A stretch of DNA of 64,000 nt from Paratrimastix pyriformis (taxonomy: Eukaryota > Preaxostyla > Paratrimastigidae): the NCBI GenBank assembly GCA_027972325.1, contig JAPMOS010000011.1:2501-66500 (forward strand), in the 5' to 3' direction. Positions 18,742 through 30,328 of the stretch are shown piece after piece. Under the pieces are notes generated by a model. That model searched no databases. It saw nothing but the letters and a program-made list of their open reading frames with translations, and was not told the origin of the DNA. The position numbers and the translations under genes are program-made. Every line of letters starts with the position of its first letter. Within the stretch, counting starts at the first letter, position 1.

Positions 18742-21473
18742 ATGCAACTCCTCAAGTCCGGCTCGCTTCCATTCTCTTGTTTCAACGGAGACGATGCTTA
18801 ATATCCATTAGGGAAGACACTCGGCGTATGATGGGCCAGGATGTTGTATTCAAGAACATCAGTGCCATCAATGAACTGTCGGCTATCCACCGCACTTGCA
18901 TGGGCCCTCATGGTATGCACATATTTTCTTAATCTCGTTGGGAAATTCATCGTTTTTTTCTGATCTTCTCAGGTCAGAGTAAGCTTGTTGTGACCCATCT
19001 GGGCCGGACCCTGATCTCCCGTCGTACCTCCACTATTGTTGAGAACCTCGCAGTTGAGCACCCTGCGGCCAAGCTCGTCGTCATGGCTGCCAACCATCAG
19101 GCCACCGAGGTCTGTGTTCTGGACATTCGAAGCGTCTCACGCATTTGAATTGGCTATACTTTGGCTGGAATAGGTTGGCGATGGCACCACCTTTGTCATT
19201 ACCCTTGCTGGCGAGATCCTCGAGAAGGTGAAGCCCTTCCTTGAAATGCGGCTCTCCATTAAGGACCTTGTTGAGGGCCTGGACATGGCTATGCGTAAGA
19301 CTCTGGAGATTCTGCCTGGTCCGTGAGTTCTCACGCATCACCGTCATCATCTTAACATCTTCTCCAGAACTCGCCGTCTTCAGCGTCCCCAACGTTGTTG
19401 ATATTCCCACTGCTACCCGCGTCATCAAGTGTGTTATTGGCACCAAGATGAACGGCTACGAACACACCCTCGCCCCCCTGGTTGCCCAGGCGTGTGCCGA
19501 CATCCTCCCCAGCGACCCCAAGAAGTTCCTGGTGGAGAACGTCCGCGTCGCCAAGGTTCTTGGGGGCAACATTGCCGACTCGAGTGTCATTCGCGGCTTC
19601 TGCCTCACCCGCGACACTGAGGGTCTGTCTCCCCGATCCCGGCGACCATTCGCCGCTCACCTTTGCGCAGGCACCGTGAAGCACATCCGTAATGCGAAGC
19701 TGGCCGTCTTCGGGTGCGCCGTGGACAAGGACGAGGGCGAGACCAAGGGTACCATCACCATCTCCAACGCCGACGAGCTGAAGAACTACTCGGTCGGCGA
19801 GGAGCAGCGCATGAAGCAGATCATCGACGATGTTGCCCGCACCGGGGCCAATGTGATCGTCACCGGGGCCACCTTCGGCGAGATCGCCGAGCACTTCATC
19901 GAGGCCCACGGGATGATGGCTATCAAGGTGCCCTCCAAGTTCGACCTGCGCCGCCTCTGCCTCGCCACCGGTGCCACGGCCCTCGTTCGCCTGGTCCGCA
20001 ACCCGCTTCTCCCTCTCACTCACGCCTGTGTGGGAGTCCGGTTTTGTCCTTGTGCTGGGTGTGCTTCCCTCCCTCTCCCCCTTGCTTGCTCGTCCAAACG
20101 TATTTTCTGCTTTTTGCTGTCCAGGGCGCCCCCACTGCCGAGGAGATGGGCCACTGCGCGGCCATCGACGCCCAGGAGGTTGGCGGCACCCGTGTGCTGG
20201 TGCTGTCCCAGGAGGGCGGCTCGGCCACCTCCCGCATCTCGACCATCCTCGTCCGGGCCGCCACCCAGAACACCCTCGACGAGATCGAGAAGGTCATCGG
20301 TCCGTCACGGGGCCCCCCCTTGCCCTTCTCGCCCCTGCAACCCCCCCCCCCCCCCCCCCCACCCGTCGTCAATCCGCGCCCCCATCATCTTCTTCCTCCC
20401 CCGTTTAGAGGACGGTGTCAACGTGTTCAAGACCATGACCCGCGACCAGCGCTTCCTGGCCGGCGCCGGTGCCTGCGAGATGGAGCTTTCCCACAGGCTC
20501 GAGGGCTACGGCCGCTCCATCCCCGGCCTGCAGCAGTACGGTGTGCGCGCGGTCTGTCGGACCCCCGGGATGCATGTGACTTTCCCCAGTCTTTCCTCCA
20601 ACTCCTCATTTTTTAATATCTATATTTTTTCCATTGATGGGATGTAGTTCGCCGAGGCTCTGGCGGTCGTCCCCAAGACCCTCGCAGAGAACGCCGGCAT
20701 GAACTTCAACGATGTCCTCAGCAACCTCCGCTCTGCCCACACCGCCGGCAAGGCCACCTGGGGCGTGCTTTCCATGGTCTGTCTTACGCATGCTTGACCC
20801 CGGTGGGCGAGGCGAAGCCCCCTCTTGGATGTTTTGTCGGGTGAGGTTTAGCAAGTATTGTCTGTGGGCAAGTGCGCTAACGCGTGCGATTCCCATCGGC
20901 AAGGTCGGGGGTTCGAATCCCGCCGGTCGGTTCGAGGATGAATCATTCAAATGTACGAGTAAAGGGGTAATTGAACCCACCTCTTTGTGCGTCCAACGGC
21001 GCGGTCCTCGGGCCCCGCAGGAGGGCAGCTGGCCTCGGCTGGTTGAACTCTTGTGGGACCACCTGGGGGCCGTTGCAGGCTGAGAACCGATTTTTTCCCC
21101 CTTTTTTTTTTTGAAAGGTGGTTTTGCCTCGTTTCCCCCGTCTTCATCGACTCACCCTCCCGTCCTCCTGTCCCCGCCTCCCACAGGAAAACACCATCGG
21201 AGACGCCGCGGCGGCAGGGATTTACGACTCCCTCCTGGCCAAGGAGTGGGCCTTCAAGTTCATCACGGAGGCCGTGCGGACGGTCCTCTCTGTCGACCAG
21301 GTCTGCATTCCCCCGGGTTGATGTGGGTCGCCGTGTCTGTGGTTCGTTCTTCGATCTTCATGTCCGTCTCCGCTCCCCTCCCCTGCCTCGCCCGTCTGCA
21401 GATCATCATGTCCAAGCCCGCCGGTGGCCCCAAGCCACGCGACCAGCAGGCTGGCGACGCTGGCGACGACTAA
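18742..21473 (+). CDS. CCT8: T-complex protein 1 subunit theta (CCT8), cytosolic chaperonin
   Basis: A 14-nt first exon (MQLLK, ATG at 18742) splices through GTCCGG to TTAG into EDTRRMMGQDVVFKNISAI, matching the LKEGAKHFSGLEEAVYRNI region of theta subunits. The chaperonin core follows: LVVTHLGRTLISRRTSTIV, then VGDGTTFVITLAGEILEKV (GDGT nucleotide motif). Further on come ETKGTITISNADELKNYS, TGANVIVTGATFGEIAEHF, EEMGHCAAIDAQEVGGTRV and GAGACEMELSHRLEGYG. The end, IIMSKPAGGPKPRDQQ, is the diagnostic theta C-terminus. CCT is a hetero-oligomeric ATP-driven folding machine for actin and tubulin. There are at least eight introns, most starting GTCTG; the one at about 20777-21187 carries a tRNA-like element. 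Confidence 0.93.
20858..20930 (+). pseudogene. tRNA-like Pol III remnant in a CCT8 intron
   Basis: A perfect B box, GGTTCGAATCC (20910-20920), lies about 45 bp after a plausible A box, TGGGCAAGTGCG (from 20865). Between them is a degenerate anticodon-like hairpin with TTCCCAT in the loop, which would read as Gly-CCC. No matching 5' acceptor strand exists for the 3' CCGGTCG. It is best seen as a decayed tRNA or the head of a tRNA-derived SINE lying within an intron. Confidence 0.4.
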
Positions 21474-22045
21474 ACGTCACCGCCCGCTCCGACCCCTCGT
21501 TGCCCATCGCCCCTGACGGGCCCCCATCCGCGGCAGCCCGCGACGGACGGGAGGCGGCAAGACCGCCTTCCTTCCCCCCCGTCAGCATCCCTCCCCCCCG
21601 ATCGCAGGACCATCCACTTCCACCACCACCACCACCCGGCAGCAACCTCTCCGCCACCACAACGCAACATCCCGTCAGGGCTGATGTGATATTTATCCTT
21701 TCGGACCCCACCCCAATTCCGCCTCCCTCCCTCCCCGCCCGCCCGTCCACCCGCCCGCCCACTTTGCAAGGGGCGGGACATGGCGACGCGCGCGGACCAC
21801 CCACCACCCTCGGAGGCGAAAGGGGCTCATGTGCCTCGGGGGGCACCGGTCCTGCTCGGCCCCCGTCATCGCCCCGCCGCCCCTCTTCTCCTTTTTTTAT
21901 TCACTTTGCGCCGTTCGGAAGAGACAGAGAGTTGCCTCTTCGTTCTTTTGGCCAGTGAATCCACGGCCAGGAGGGGAAACGGGTGGTGGTGACCCCTCCA
22001 TTCTGGCATGTCCTCCTCTGGGGGCCTCGGGGGCGATCCCGCCCG
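21474..22045. other. convergent intergenic region between CCT8 and ORC5
   Basis: No gene is seen. The stretch holds the 3' flanks of two converging genes, with CCACCACCACC and CCGCCCGCCC runs. Open frames on both strands are compositional. Confidence 0.5.
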
Positions 22046-24495
22046 TCAGCGGCAGAGCTGGCCAAGGTCCACATCGAAGGCCTGGGCCAGGGGCAGCATC
22101 TCGAAGGCGTTCCCCAGGAAGATGTACTGCTGCGAATGGCCCCCACGGGGCTGGAAGTAGGCCGGGTACGAGTGAATCTGGGCCGGGAGGCGGAAGGCGA
22201 AGAGCCAAAATGAGAGGTGTGACGCAAGCGGGGGTGCGGGGGAGACGGACCAGGGCGATGTACTCGGCCGGGAAATCCCACTGGGGCATGCCGGGTGCCA
22301 CAGGGTCCCGGCCCCCGTCTGGGTATGGTGGCTGCCCCCCCGCTGTGGCGACAATTCCAACCCCCGCCGTGCCCCCCCCGGCGTTATCTGCCCCTGGCCC
22401 ATCCTTCTCCCGGTCCTTCTCCCCGCCTTTCTCCTTGTCCTCCGACTCCTCGGCTCTGCTCCGCTTCTGGCGCTGCCGCTCCTCCTGTCCCTCCGCCGCC
22501 TCTTCGCGCGCCCCCTTGGCGTAGGCTGCGTCCAGCAGGACCAGCCGGCCGGCGGGGATGGCCGGGGGGCGCTCCAGGACCGAGAGGCAGGCCGGGCCTG
22601 GGATGTGCAGCGGGTTGCCGTGCTGCGGGGCGGACGAAGCCCGCTGTTGTTGTTCGTCCGCCTCGGGGTCGAGGTAAGCCTGGCAGAGCGCCTGGAAGAT
22701 GGCCAGCAGGCGCCCAAGGGGGAAGGGCCGCGGAGGTCCGTTGACGAGATCCGTCTGCCGGGTTTGCGTGGTGAAGGATGGGACGGAGACGATGGATGAG
22801 TGAGAGGCGGCGACGGTGGAGGTCGGAATGGCGGAGGCGAGCACTGGCTGGCGGGGTGGTGATCGTGGGATGGCGATGCGCACCTTGTGCTCATCGGCCC
22901 CGCGTCGGGCCCTGCGGCGTGACTTGACCCCGGTGAAAGTCTCCACATCCGACCGGGGCAGGGCGTGGGAGGCCACGAATCCCGCCAGGAAGAGCAGCCG
23001 CGCTCCACGGGGCAAGGCCGCAAGGGGGCTGGGCGCCTCGCGGAGCTGGTGGTCGGCAGCAAAGGTCAACGGTCGAACCGAATCGACGAAGGCCTGCCGG
23101 GCCGTGGCCAGCTGTCCATTCAGAGTAGCCCCTGCCAGAGAGCAGAAAGAGAAACAGTGGCACAAGCAGACGCGCAAATGTGTGTGTGTGTGTGGGGGGG
23201 GGGGAGGGGGATGAGGGGAGGGGAGGGAGGGAGGAGGAGGAGGAGGAGGAGGAGGAGGAGGAGGAGGGAGGAGGAGGAGGAGGGAAGGGGAGGGAAGGGG
23301 AGGGAGGAAGGGGAGAAGGGAGGGAAGGGAGAGGGGAAGAGGGGAGGGAAGGGGAGGGGGGGGAGGGGGAGGAGGGGGAGGGAGGCGAGAGCCGACCGAG
23401 GGACTTGCCGGGGAGGCGGGTCCGCTCCAACTCGCCCACGATCAGGTCGACCCGCTGCTCGAAGGCGCGCATCACCTTGCGGATGTCCCGGTCGATCTGT
23501 CGCCGAACAGCAGAGACGAAGAAAGGACAGGCTGGTCAGCTCGACCACTGAATACCCCCCCCCCCCCCCCCCACCCACCCACCCACACACAAACCACCAC
23601 CACCACCACCACCACCCACCCACACACGCACGCACGCACACGCACGCACGCACACGCACGCACGCACGTACACGCCGCCACGCAGGTGTGCACCAAACTG
23701 CGGACCGGGCGCGCGTACTGGATGGTGTGCGTGAGGATCCATTCGCCCACCTGCTCCCGGTCGACGCGCTCCGCCTCGGGGTATGGAGGCTGATGCGCGC
23801 GCAGGGTAGCCTTGTGCTTGGCCAAGAGGATTCGCTTGGCCTGTTCGTCGGTATATGCGTCGAAGTACACCACAGTCCCCAGGGCCCGAACCGGGCCGAA
23901 ACAAAACGGAAGCAGACGCGTGCTCAGGATGACCGAGAGGCGGTTCTGGGGCGGCAGACGTCGGATGAGCGACCGGGGGAAAAGTGCACAGACAGTCGCT
24001 GATGTGAGCATCTTTAAAAACAAAGGCCCGCCATCTGTGTTGAGCAGCCGTTCGGCCGAGTCAAGAATCTCCGAGGCACTCAGTGGGCGTGGGGTCTGGG
24101 AAAAGACAGACCAACAGAAGCGGGATTGGGTACTGAAACCACTGCCGATAGGCAACCTCCCAAAAAGTTTGAAACGATTTCAGGACTGGTATTTTGAGAA
24201 GAGGTCGGTCAGGATGCCTCCTCAAACTCTCGGAGAGAATTGCATTTATAATTTCGTTGAAATAGTCAGGGATTTGAAACATCGCCTCACAGGAGATCAT
24301 CACAGAGGAAACAGTCGGGGCCATGCGGCTCGAGAACTCACGAAGGATGGTGGACTTACCCGTTGATGCGGGTCCGTGCACGAAGGCTGTAAAAGATGGC
24401 CCTAACTGGGCTTGAGCAAAAAGAGGGTAGACGCTTTTTATTTGCTCCTCTCTGTCGGGATAGAGCCCTGCCAATTCCGGCACCGGGGAAAGCAT
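22046..24495 (-). CDS. ORC5: origin recognition complex subunit 5 (AAA+ ATPase)
   Basis: The ATG at 24495 starts MLSPVPELAGLYPDREEQI, followed by Walker A FVHGPASTGKSTILREF and SVMISCEAMFQIPDYFNEI. The next exon has SASEILDSAERLLNTDGG and RALGTVVYFDAYTDEQAKRI. The C-terminal ORC5 domain shows RPFPLGRLLAIFQALCQAYL (human PFPLDRLLAILYSIV) and ends LPLAQAFDVDLGQLCR at 22046. ORC5 is part of the complex that marks replication origins and loads MCM. Two introns are expanded: one with G/A-rich repeats (about 23185-23396) and one with CACC, ACGC and GCAC repeats (about 23557-23690). The 5' end could extend further upstream if another exon exists. Confidence 0.82.
23185..23690. repeat. purine-rich and CACC/GCAC low-complexity introns of ORC5
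   Basis: About 210 bp of GGGA, GGA and GGAGG repeats (23185-23396) and about 130 bp of a C run, CACCCACC, CCACCA and CGCACGCA repeats (23557-23690) occupy two ORC5 introns. A 37-residue frame of Glu/Gly across the first is a composition effect. Confidence 0.8.
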
Positions 24496-24817
24496 GACGG
24501 CGAGAGGCTGTGTTCCCCAAGGGAGAGGGATTCGAATCCGGACTTGGCGAAGCCATAAGAAAAACAACAAACCCCAAGAATGCGAAATAACCAAAAGGAG
24601 GAGGGAGAGGAGAGCAGGAACGGAGGAGTGTCCTCCACACCAGGTGAAGGGACTAGTCTGAGATGATGCAGAGAGGTTGCTGCGCGAGAGCGGGAAGGGA
24701 AACACACACGACCTCACCCGAAGATGAGGACAAAAATAATCCGAATAAACGATCCGGCAACGGATCCGGGGGGGGGGGGGACAAGGAGATGTACGCAGGC
24801 CCAGCCCATCAATCCGG
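24496..24817. other. intergenic stretch upstream of ORC5
   Basis: No gene is seen. GGATTCGAATCC at about 24527-24538 resembles a B box but lacks any tRNA context. A G homopolymer lies at 24768-24779. The stop codon of the first transporter gene is at 24818. Confidence 0.45.
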
Positions 24818-26333
24818 TCACAACTCGGCGCCCCGGAGTGGCGCCCGGTCGGCACGATCATCAGACAAACCGACCGAGGGGTTAGCCACCATGACGATGG
24901 GTGTCTGCTCAAACGGGGCAACAGCCGCCGGCATCGCCGCAGTCTGCTGGTAGCCCCCACCATGGTGGGGCACCATCGACACCACCACCGTCTCCTCTGC
25001 CCCTGGGGCCGTCAGCCGGGCCCTGGGGGGTTCGGGCAGCGTGACTGAGGGCAGCACTGGGGGGGACACGTGCGCACCACCAGAGGTCGCTGTCGGCGTC
25101 GCAAGATCGGTCAATTCGGTGCCCGCATGCACGGTGGCGGGCGACTGTGGGGCCGGGGTGGGAGCCGCATGGCCTGCCACCCCCGGGCGGCCCTTGATCT
25201 CGACGTGGCGCGCGTAGATGACCAGCAGCAGCGAGAGGACCACGATGAAGCCGCCGATCCAGTGGCGCACCGTGAGCGACTCGCCCAGGAAGATCACCGC
25301 CAGGGTGCACGTCAGGAAGGGCGCCAGGGCCCCCCAGAGCGAGAAGGCGGTCGGGCTAACATGGCGGGAGGAATAGCTGCCCAGCATATAGTTGATCACC
25401 GCCGCAAAGACTGCACGCGACAGAACGATGGCTAGGTTAGTATCCTATCTTCATCACCACCTCCCACCCCCACAGAAGGCGGAGGTCACAGACCGATGGC
25501 GTAGGCGAGGGCCACCCATGCCATGGGGGTGATCGTCAGCGGGGTGAAGTTCCCCCAGAAGAAGGGCGTCACCAGGAGCAGCATCCCGCCCCCGAGCAGG
25601 TTCATCCAGGCGTTGGCCATGGTCAACGGAAGGCGCTCCATCGTCTTCTGCATGTGCGGTGTTTCACCAACGCCGGGGTGAGGTCGACGGTGCCCGGAGA
25701 GAACGCGCGGACCTTTTGCGAGGAGCGGAGGAGGCCGCTGTTGAGGGTGTTCGCCAGGGCACAGGCGTACCCGAGGGCGGTCGACCAGGTCATGGGTTCG
25801 CTCACCGCGGCCGGGTCGAGCAGACCCAGGACGACCTGGTCGATGGAGAGCATGATCCCCGCCCCGACCAGGGCGAGGACGACAGCCCCCAGGCGCAGGT
25901 ACGAGAAGGCCTCCTGTTTGAGGACCAGCGCAAAACACATTGCGCAAACGGGGTTGAGCGGGCCGAACATGCTCTGGGGGTAGATGAGACAATATGAACA
26001 AAAGTGAGTGAATGGACAAACCACCACAGAAGCGGGGAGGAAGCGAAGCGCCAGCACGTACGAGAGCTGGTTAAAAAAGCCAGCCGTGAATGCATATAGC
26101 CATATGTGCGACCAATCGCCCTTCCGTGGCAACCACTGCGTGCCTTTCTTTTTGTTGAGAAGAAAGCTAATCGACATCAAGATAAGCATACCCCCGGTGA
26201 GGCGGAAGAAGGCAAAGATCACGCTATCGAATGTGGCCACGGCATTTTTCGCAAGTACCGAATAGCCACTCGAGATCAATTGTGTCGTCAAAAGCACTAA
26301 ATGGGCAACCGCCTGCTGTACAGAGTCTTTCAT
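24818..26333 (-). CDS. EamA/DMT-type multi-spanning transporter, copy 1
   Basis: The ATG at 26333 starts MKDSVQQAVAHLVLLTTQLI. The protein has about ten membrane segments in the two-fold EamA pattern, for example NKKKGTQWLPRKGDWSH before one span, FGPLNPVCAMCFALVLKQE (the conserved PxxA/E region), FLTCTLAVIFLGESLTVRHW (the LGExL motif of the second repeat) and WIGGFIVVLSLLLVIYARHV. A soluble tail of about 120 residues, Pro/Ala/Thr-rich, ends ADRAPLRGAEL at 24818. The substrate is unknown; plant and protist relatives move amino acids, nucleotides or sugar phosphates. Introns are at shared positions with the tandem copy downstream. Its neighbour at 26927-28539 is a close paralog on the same strand. 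Confidence 0.78.
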
Positions 26334-26926
26334 GATTGCTTCTTCAAGTGGTCCATCTGTGGTCACAGCGGCGCATGGGGGTCGATTTCGTTGTCGTGTT
26401 GATTCGTGCCTTGCGCACCGACACAGGCGCATGGACGAATGGCAGACAAAACGAAAGAGGGCCGGTGATGGGGTTGACAGAAGAATCCAGAGGAGGAGAT
26501 GGGAAGAAGCGACGACACCGTCGCCAAACACCCGCCCGAAGAGAAGGTGAGGAGGAAGAGGAGGAGGGAACACGGGAGCAGAGGAGGGCGGGCACAGAGA
26601 AAACCCAACTCAGAGAGACAGGTGCACAGACACACCCGAGACACAGACACCAGCGCACGGACAGACCGGACCGGCATGCACACAGGCACGCACGCGCCAG
26701 AGAACGGAGGGGGTGAAGGCCGCCCAACCTAATGGGGATGGGCGGGCGGGGAAGGCGGATGACAGACACCGGGAGGGATGGGTGGGAGGGATGCTGATTG
26801 AAGAGAGGGTGCGTAAAGGAGAGCCGGGGAGGGGGTGGAGAGGCACGCCAAGACGAGGAGATGGCGGGGGAGGGGCAGATAAACCGAGGAGAGGGGCAGG
26901 TCGACATAACCGGGGAGGCACCCCGT
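26334..26926. other. intergenic region between the two transporter genes
   Basis: No gene is seen. The plus strand is purine-rich, with GAGGAGGA and CACAGACAC runs. Long open frames on both strands reflect this composition. Confidence 0.5.
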
Positions 26927-28539
26927 TCAGTGGGCCGCGGCCCGGAGAGGCACTCGATCCCCCTCGTTCTCACCATCACCCATCTCCTGGGGTGCCACCG
27001 GGGCCGATGCGGGTGCCCGGTCGTCCGGCATCATCATGGCCATCGGGTGCTGTTGCATCCCGGCCGGGGGGTTAGCCACCATGACGATGGGCGTCTGCTC
27101 AGACGGGGCAACAGACGCCGCCGGGGGTTCGGCCGCCGCAGTCTGCTGGTAACCTCCACCCCCGACCCCACCATGGTGGGGCACCATCGACACCACCACC
27201 GTCTCCTCCGCCCCTGGAGCCGTCAGCCTGGCCCTGGGGGGTTCGGGCAGCGTGACTGAGGGCAGCACTGGGGGGGACACTGGCGCACCAGCAGGGGTCG
27301 GTGTCGGCGCCACCAGATCGGCCAGTTCGGTACCCTCCACGGGGACGGGCGACTGTGGGGGCGGGGTGGGAGCCGCATTGGCGCCCACCAGCGGGTCGAT
27401 CACCCGGGTCTCCGGGGCCCGGCCCTTCTTCTCGACGTGGCGCGCGTAGATGACCAGCAGCAGTGAGAGGACCACGATGAAGCCGCCGATCCAGTGGCGC
27501 ACCGTGAGCGACTCGCCCAGGAAGATCACCGCCAGGGTGCACGTCAGGAAGGGCGCCAGGGCCCCCCAGAGCGAGTACGCAGTGGGCGTCAGAATGCGGG
27601 AGGAATAGCTGCCCAGCATGTAAGCCACAACGGAGGCCAACACTAGAATGTGCGGATGAGGACGCGCGTCGGGGAAGCGTGGGTGCGCCACAAACCGATA
27701 GCGTAGGCGAGGGCCACCCAGGCCATGGGGGCGATCGTCAGCGGGGTGAAGTTCCCCCAGAAGAACAGCGACACACCGAACATCATCAGCCCACCCAGAA
27801 GGCTCATCCAGGCGTTGGCCATGGTCAGCGGAAGTCGTTCCATCGCCGCCTGCAGGGGGGTGAGTGGGGGCGGTGGATCGCACCAGCGGGAAGGGAGACA
27901 TGACCACCGGACCTTTTGAGTCGATCGGAGGAGACCACCATTGAGAACATTGCATAAGGCGCACACATACCCAAAAATAGTGCTCCACGCCATGGGTTCG
28001 GTCACCACGGTTGGGTCGAGCGAATTCAGAATGACTTGATCGATGGAAAGCATGATTCCCGCGCCGAATAGGGCGAGAATGACAGCAGCTAGGCGAAGGT
28101 ACGAGAACTTTTCTTTCTTGAGAATCAGGGCAAAACCCATCGCACAAACGGGGTTGAGCGGCCCGAACATGCTCTAAAAGAGACATCGGTCAGCACATGA
28201 GGAACAGGCTGCAGGTGTTGTGCAAACCACCACAGAAGCCGGAAGGAACCGAAGGGCCAGCACGTACGAGAGCTGGTTGAAAAAACCACCCGTGAAGGCA
28301 TAGATCCACACAGTTGCCCAATCGCCCTTCCGGGGCAGCCACTGCGTGCCATTCTTTTTGTTGAGAAAAAAGCTTGTTGCCATCAAGATACACATCGCGC
28401 CGGCCAGGCGGAAAAAGGCAAAGATGATACTATCGAAAGTTACTAAGGCGTTCTTTGCCAGCACCGAATAGCCACTCCAGATAAGTTGTGATGCAAGAAC
28501 CACAGCATGGGCGACTGCCTGTTGAACCGAGTCTTTCAT
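26927..28539 (-). CDS. EamA/DMT-type multi-spanning transporter, copy 2
   Basis: The ATG at 28539 starts MKDSVQQAVAHAVVLASQLI. It aligns with copy 1 throughout: NKKNGTQWLPRKGDWATVW, FGPLNPVCAMGFALILKKE, AMERLPLTMANAWMSLLGG, FLTCTLAVIFLGESLTVRHW. The tail is longer, with an added Met/Gly/Asn segment, and ends NEGDRVPLRAAAH. The segment from SLWGALAPFLTCT through ARHVE and the tail motif ERTVVVSMVPHHGG-like (here EETVVVSMVPHHGG) are nearly identical in both copies, while the N-terminal halves differ more. This suggests gene conversion at the 3' end or selection on the tail. As in copy 1, the substrate cannot be read from sequence. Confidence 0.78.
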
Positions 28540-28781
28540 TTTGCCCCCGGCAAGCGACAGTGACTATTCCCGATGGGGGACTTGAGACAAGTCAGGGGCT
28601 GTCATGCGAAAAGTGAGCGCAAGCCTGGCATCAAGGTTGGAACTCGAAATGAGTGTTTGTTTCACGAAATATCAAAACGATACATGGAGAAAAAACGAAC
28701 GTTGAGGAAATAATGGGTGACTGCCATTAAAATTGGACCAGGGGGAGAGGAGAAAAGCCGAATGTTCACAAGCATATTATC

Positions 28782-30192
28782 TCAAAGCTCCCGCAGATGA
28801 ACGTTGAGGGGATCCATGTACAAAATGTTGAGGTCCATCTCACCAGGTGTCACGCAGGGTAGGGTGGCCGTCGCAACCTAGAAACGGGTGAGCTCAACCT
28901 ACCACAACACCCGCGAACAGCACAGACCCGAACAGCGTAACGGAGGGACTGGGACACATTCCAGCCTTCGTAAAGCCCACACAGGAAGCCAGCAAGAAGG
29001 GCATCACCGGAGCCAACAGTCGAAATCAGCTGGACGGGGGTCTCCGGATCCAACTGCGCCCGTCAGACGGGAATTGAGTGAACAGAGTCAGCCAAGCCGG
29101 TGCGGGGTGCCGAGAGGTGGGGGACACCGACCTTGGCATGGATTCGGCCGTGTGAGGTGATATAATAGCACCCCTTGGGCCCGTCTGAGGCAAGGACGCG
29201 CATGCCCGGGTTGTAATAGGGGATTCGACTGGCGGCCTCGGCAATCCCGAGGGTGTTCACGAGGTCCTTGCCCACCAGCGTACAGAGTTCCTCCTTGTTG
29301 GGTTTGATAAGGTCAGGCGTCTCCGCGACGGCGGCCTTCAATGCGTCGCCGGAGGCATCCACGGCCACCAACATGCCCTTTTGCTTGCACATACGGACTG
29401 CCTCGCCCAGGGCCTCGGGAGGGAGGCCTGAAGAAGGGAAGGGAAGGGGGATGTGTCGGCTCCAAAGAGGGAACAAGGCCACTGACCTGGCGGAAGACTG
29501 CCACTGAAAACGACCCACTGACCAGACTGTGAGGTTGCAAGGATCCTCTCGAGGTGCGCTTCATCAGAAAACGGCCGGGACAGTGTGGCGCGATGCCAAC
29601 GAAGGAAAGGCAGACCTCGGAAAACCTCCAGTGTCACAGGGTAGCCCTGCTCGCGGATGTGCGTTTCTGGATGTGCAAATTGCGTGTGTGTACTCGGCGA
29701 GTGGAAGAGCCACAACAGACCAGTGTGCCGCTCCTTGTCAATCAATGTGGTGTTGACGCGGGTTCGTTGGGGCAGCACTTCCAAACAGCACTCCACAACC
29801 GTTGAAAGGTGGCTCTTGAAGAGCTGAATGGTATCCTCACCAACAAAACCTGGAGGAAACCGATGTGGGGAGAGAAGAGAAGAGACCAGACCGTAAAGTT
29901 TTGTGGGAACCCCCAGTTGTCCCAAGACGTGCGCTACATTTACAGCCTAAAGGGGGCACACTGTAAGGGACATTCTAGAAAGACAGGGAAGAGCAACCTT
30001 TCCGGCCGGGGATTCGGAAAGGATTTTGGCTTTGGAAATCTTTCCAACTTCGAAATTGCTGACTTCGAGCGTGCGATCAAGACAGCTGTTGAAAGAGACA
30101 CAAAGAATTGGGGGCTGTGTCCTCTGAGGGGGTTGTTGAGCCCCCTGTGCGGCGCCCGGTTGTGGCGGCTGTGCTTGTTGTTGTTCGGCCAT
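28782..30192 (-). CDS. PfkB-family sugar-phosphate kinase, 1-phosphofructokinase-like
   Basis: The ATG at 30192 starts a short Gln/Pro-rich leader, then ILCVSFNSCLDRTLEV and, across an intron ending CCCTTTAG, SPAGKAVNVAHVLGQLG, the substrate-binding region of the FruK/LacC branch. WVVFSGSLPPG and LIKPNKEELCTLVG follow. The catalytic motif VGSGDALLAGFLCGLYEGW carries the GxGD signature with its Asp. The last exon begins VATATLPCVTPGEMDL and ends HLRELstop at 28782. The enzyme should phosphorylate fructose-1-phosphate or tagatose-6-phosphate, feeding glycolysis. The GSLPPG and NPNxxEL motifs favour this branch over ribokinase. It diverges from the aminopeptidase gene with 136 bp between starts. 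Confidence 0.82.
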
Positions 30193-30328
30193 CCTCACCC
30201 ACAGGGAAACCTCTCAATTTCAACACAGGTCACTTTTTTCAGCATTCCAATTCTTTGGCTGGAACACACATTTTCTTCTTGTATTGCCGTCCCGGCAATG
30301 CTTATGTGTCCATGTTTCAACTAATAAA

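Noticed and set aside
24520-24560. GGATTCGAATCC as a tRNA B box upstream of ORC5
   Set aside because: The palindromic core fits either strand, but no A box, acceptor stem or anticodon arm pairs around it; it lies in the ORC5 5' flank.
28782-30192. Ribokinase or adenosine kinase for the PfkB gene
   Set aside because: The N-terminal FNSCLDRTLEV and AGKAVNVAHVL pattern, with GSLPPG, fits the 1-phosphofructokinase/tagatose-6-phosphate kinase branch better.
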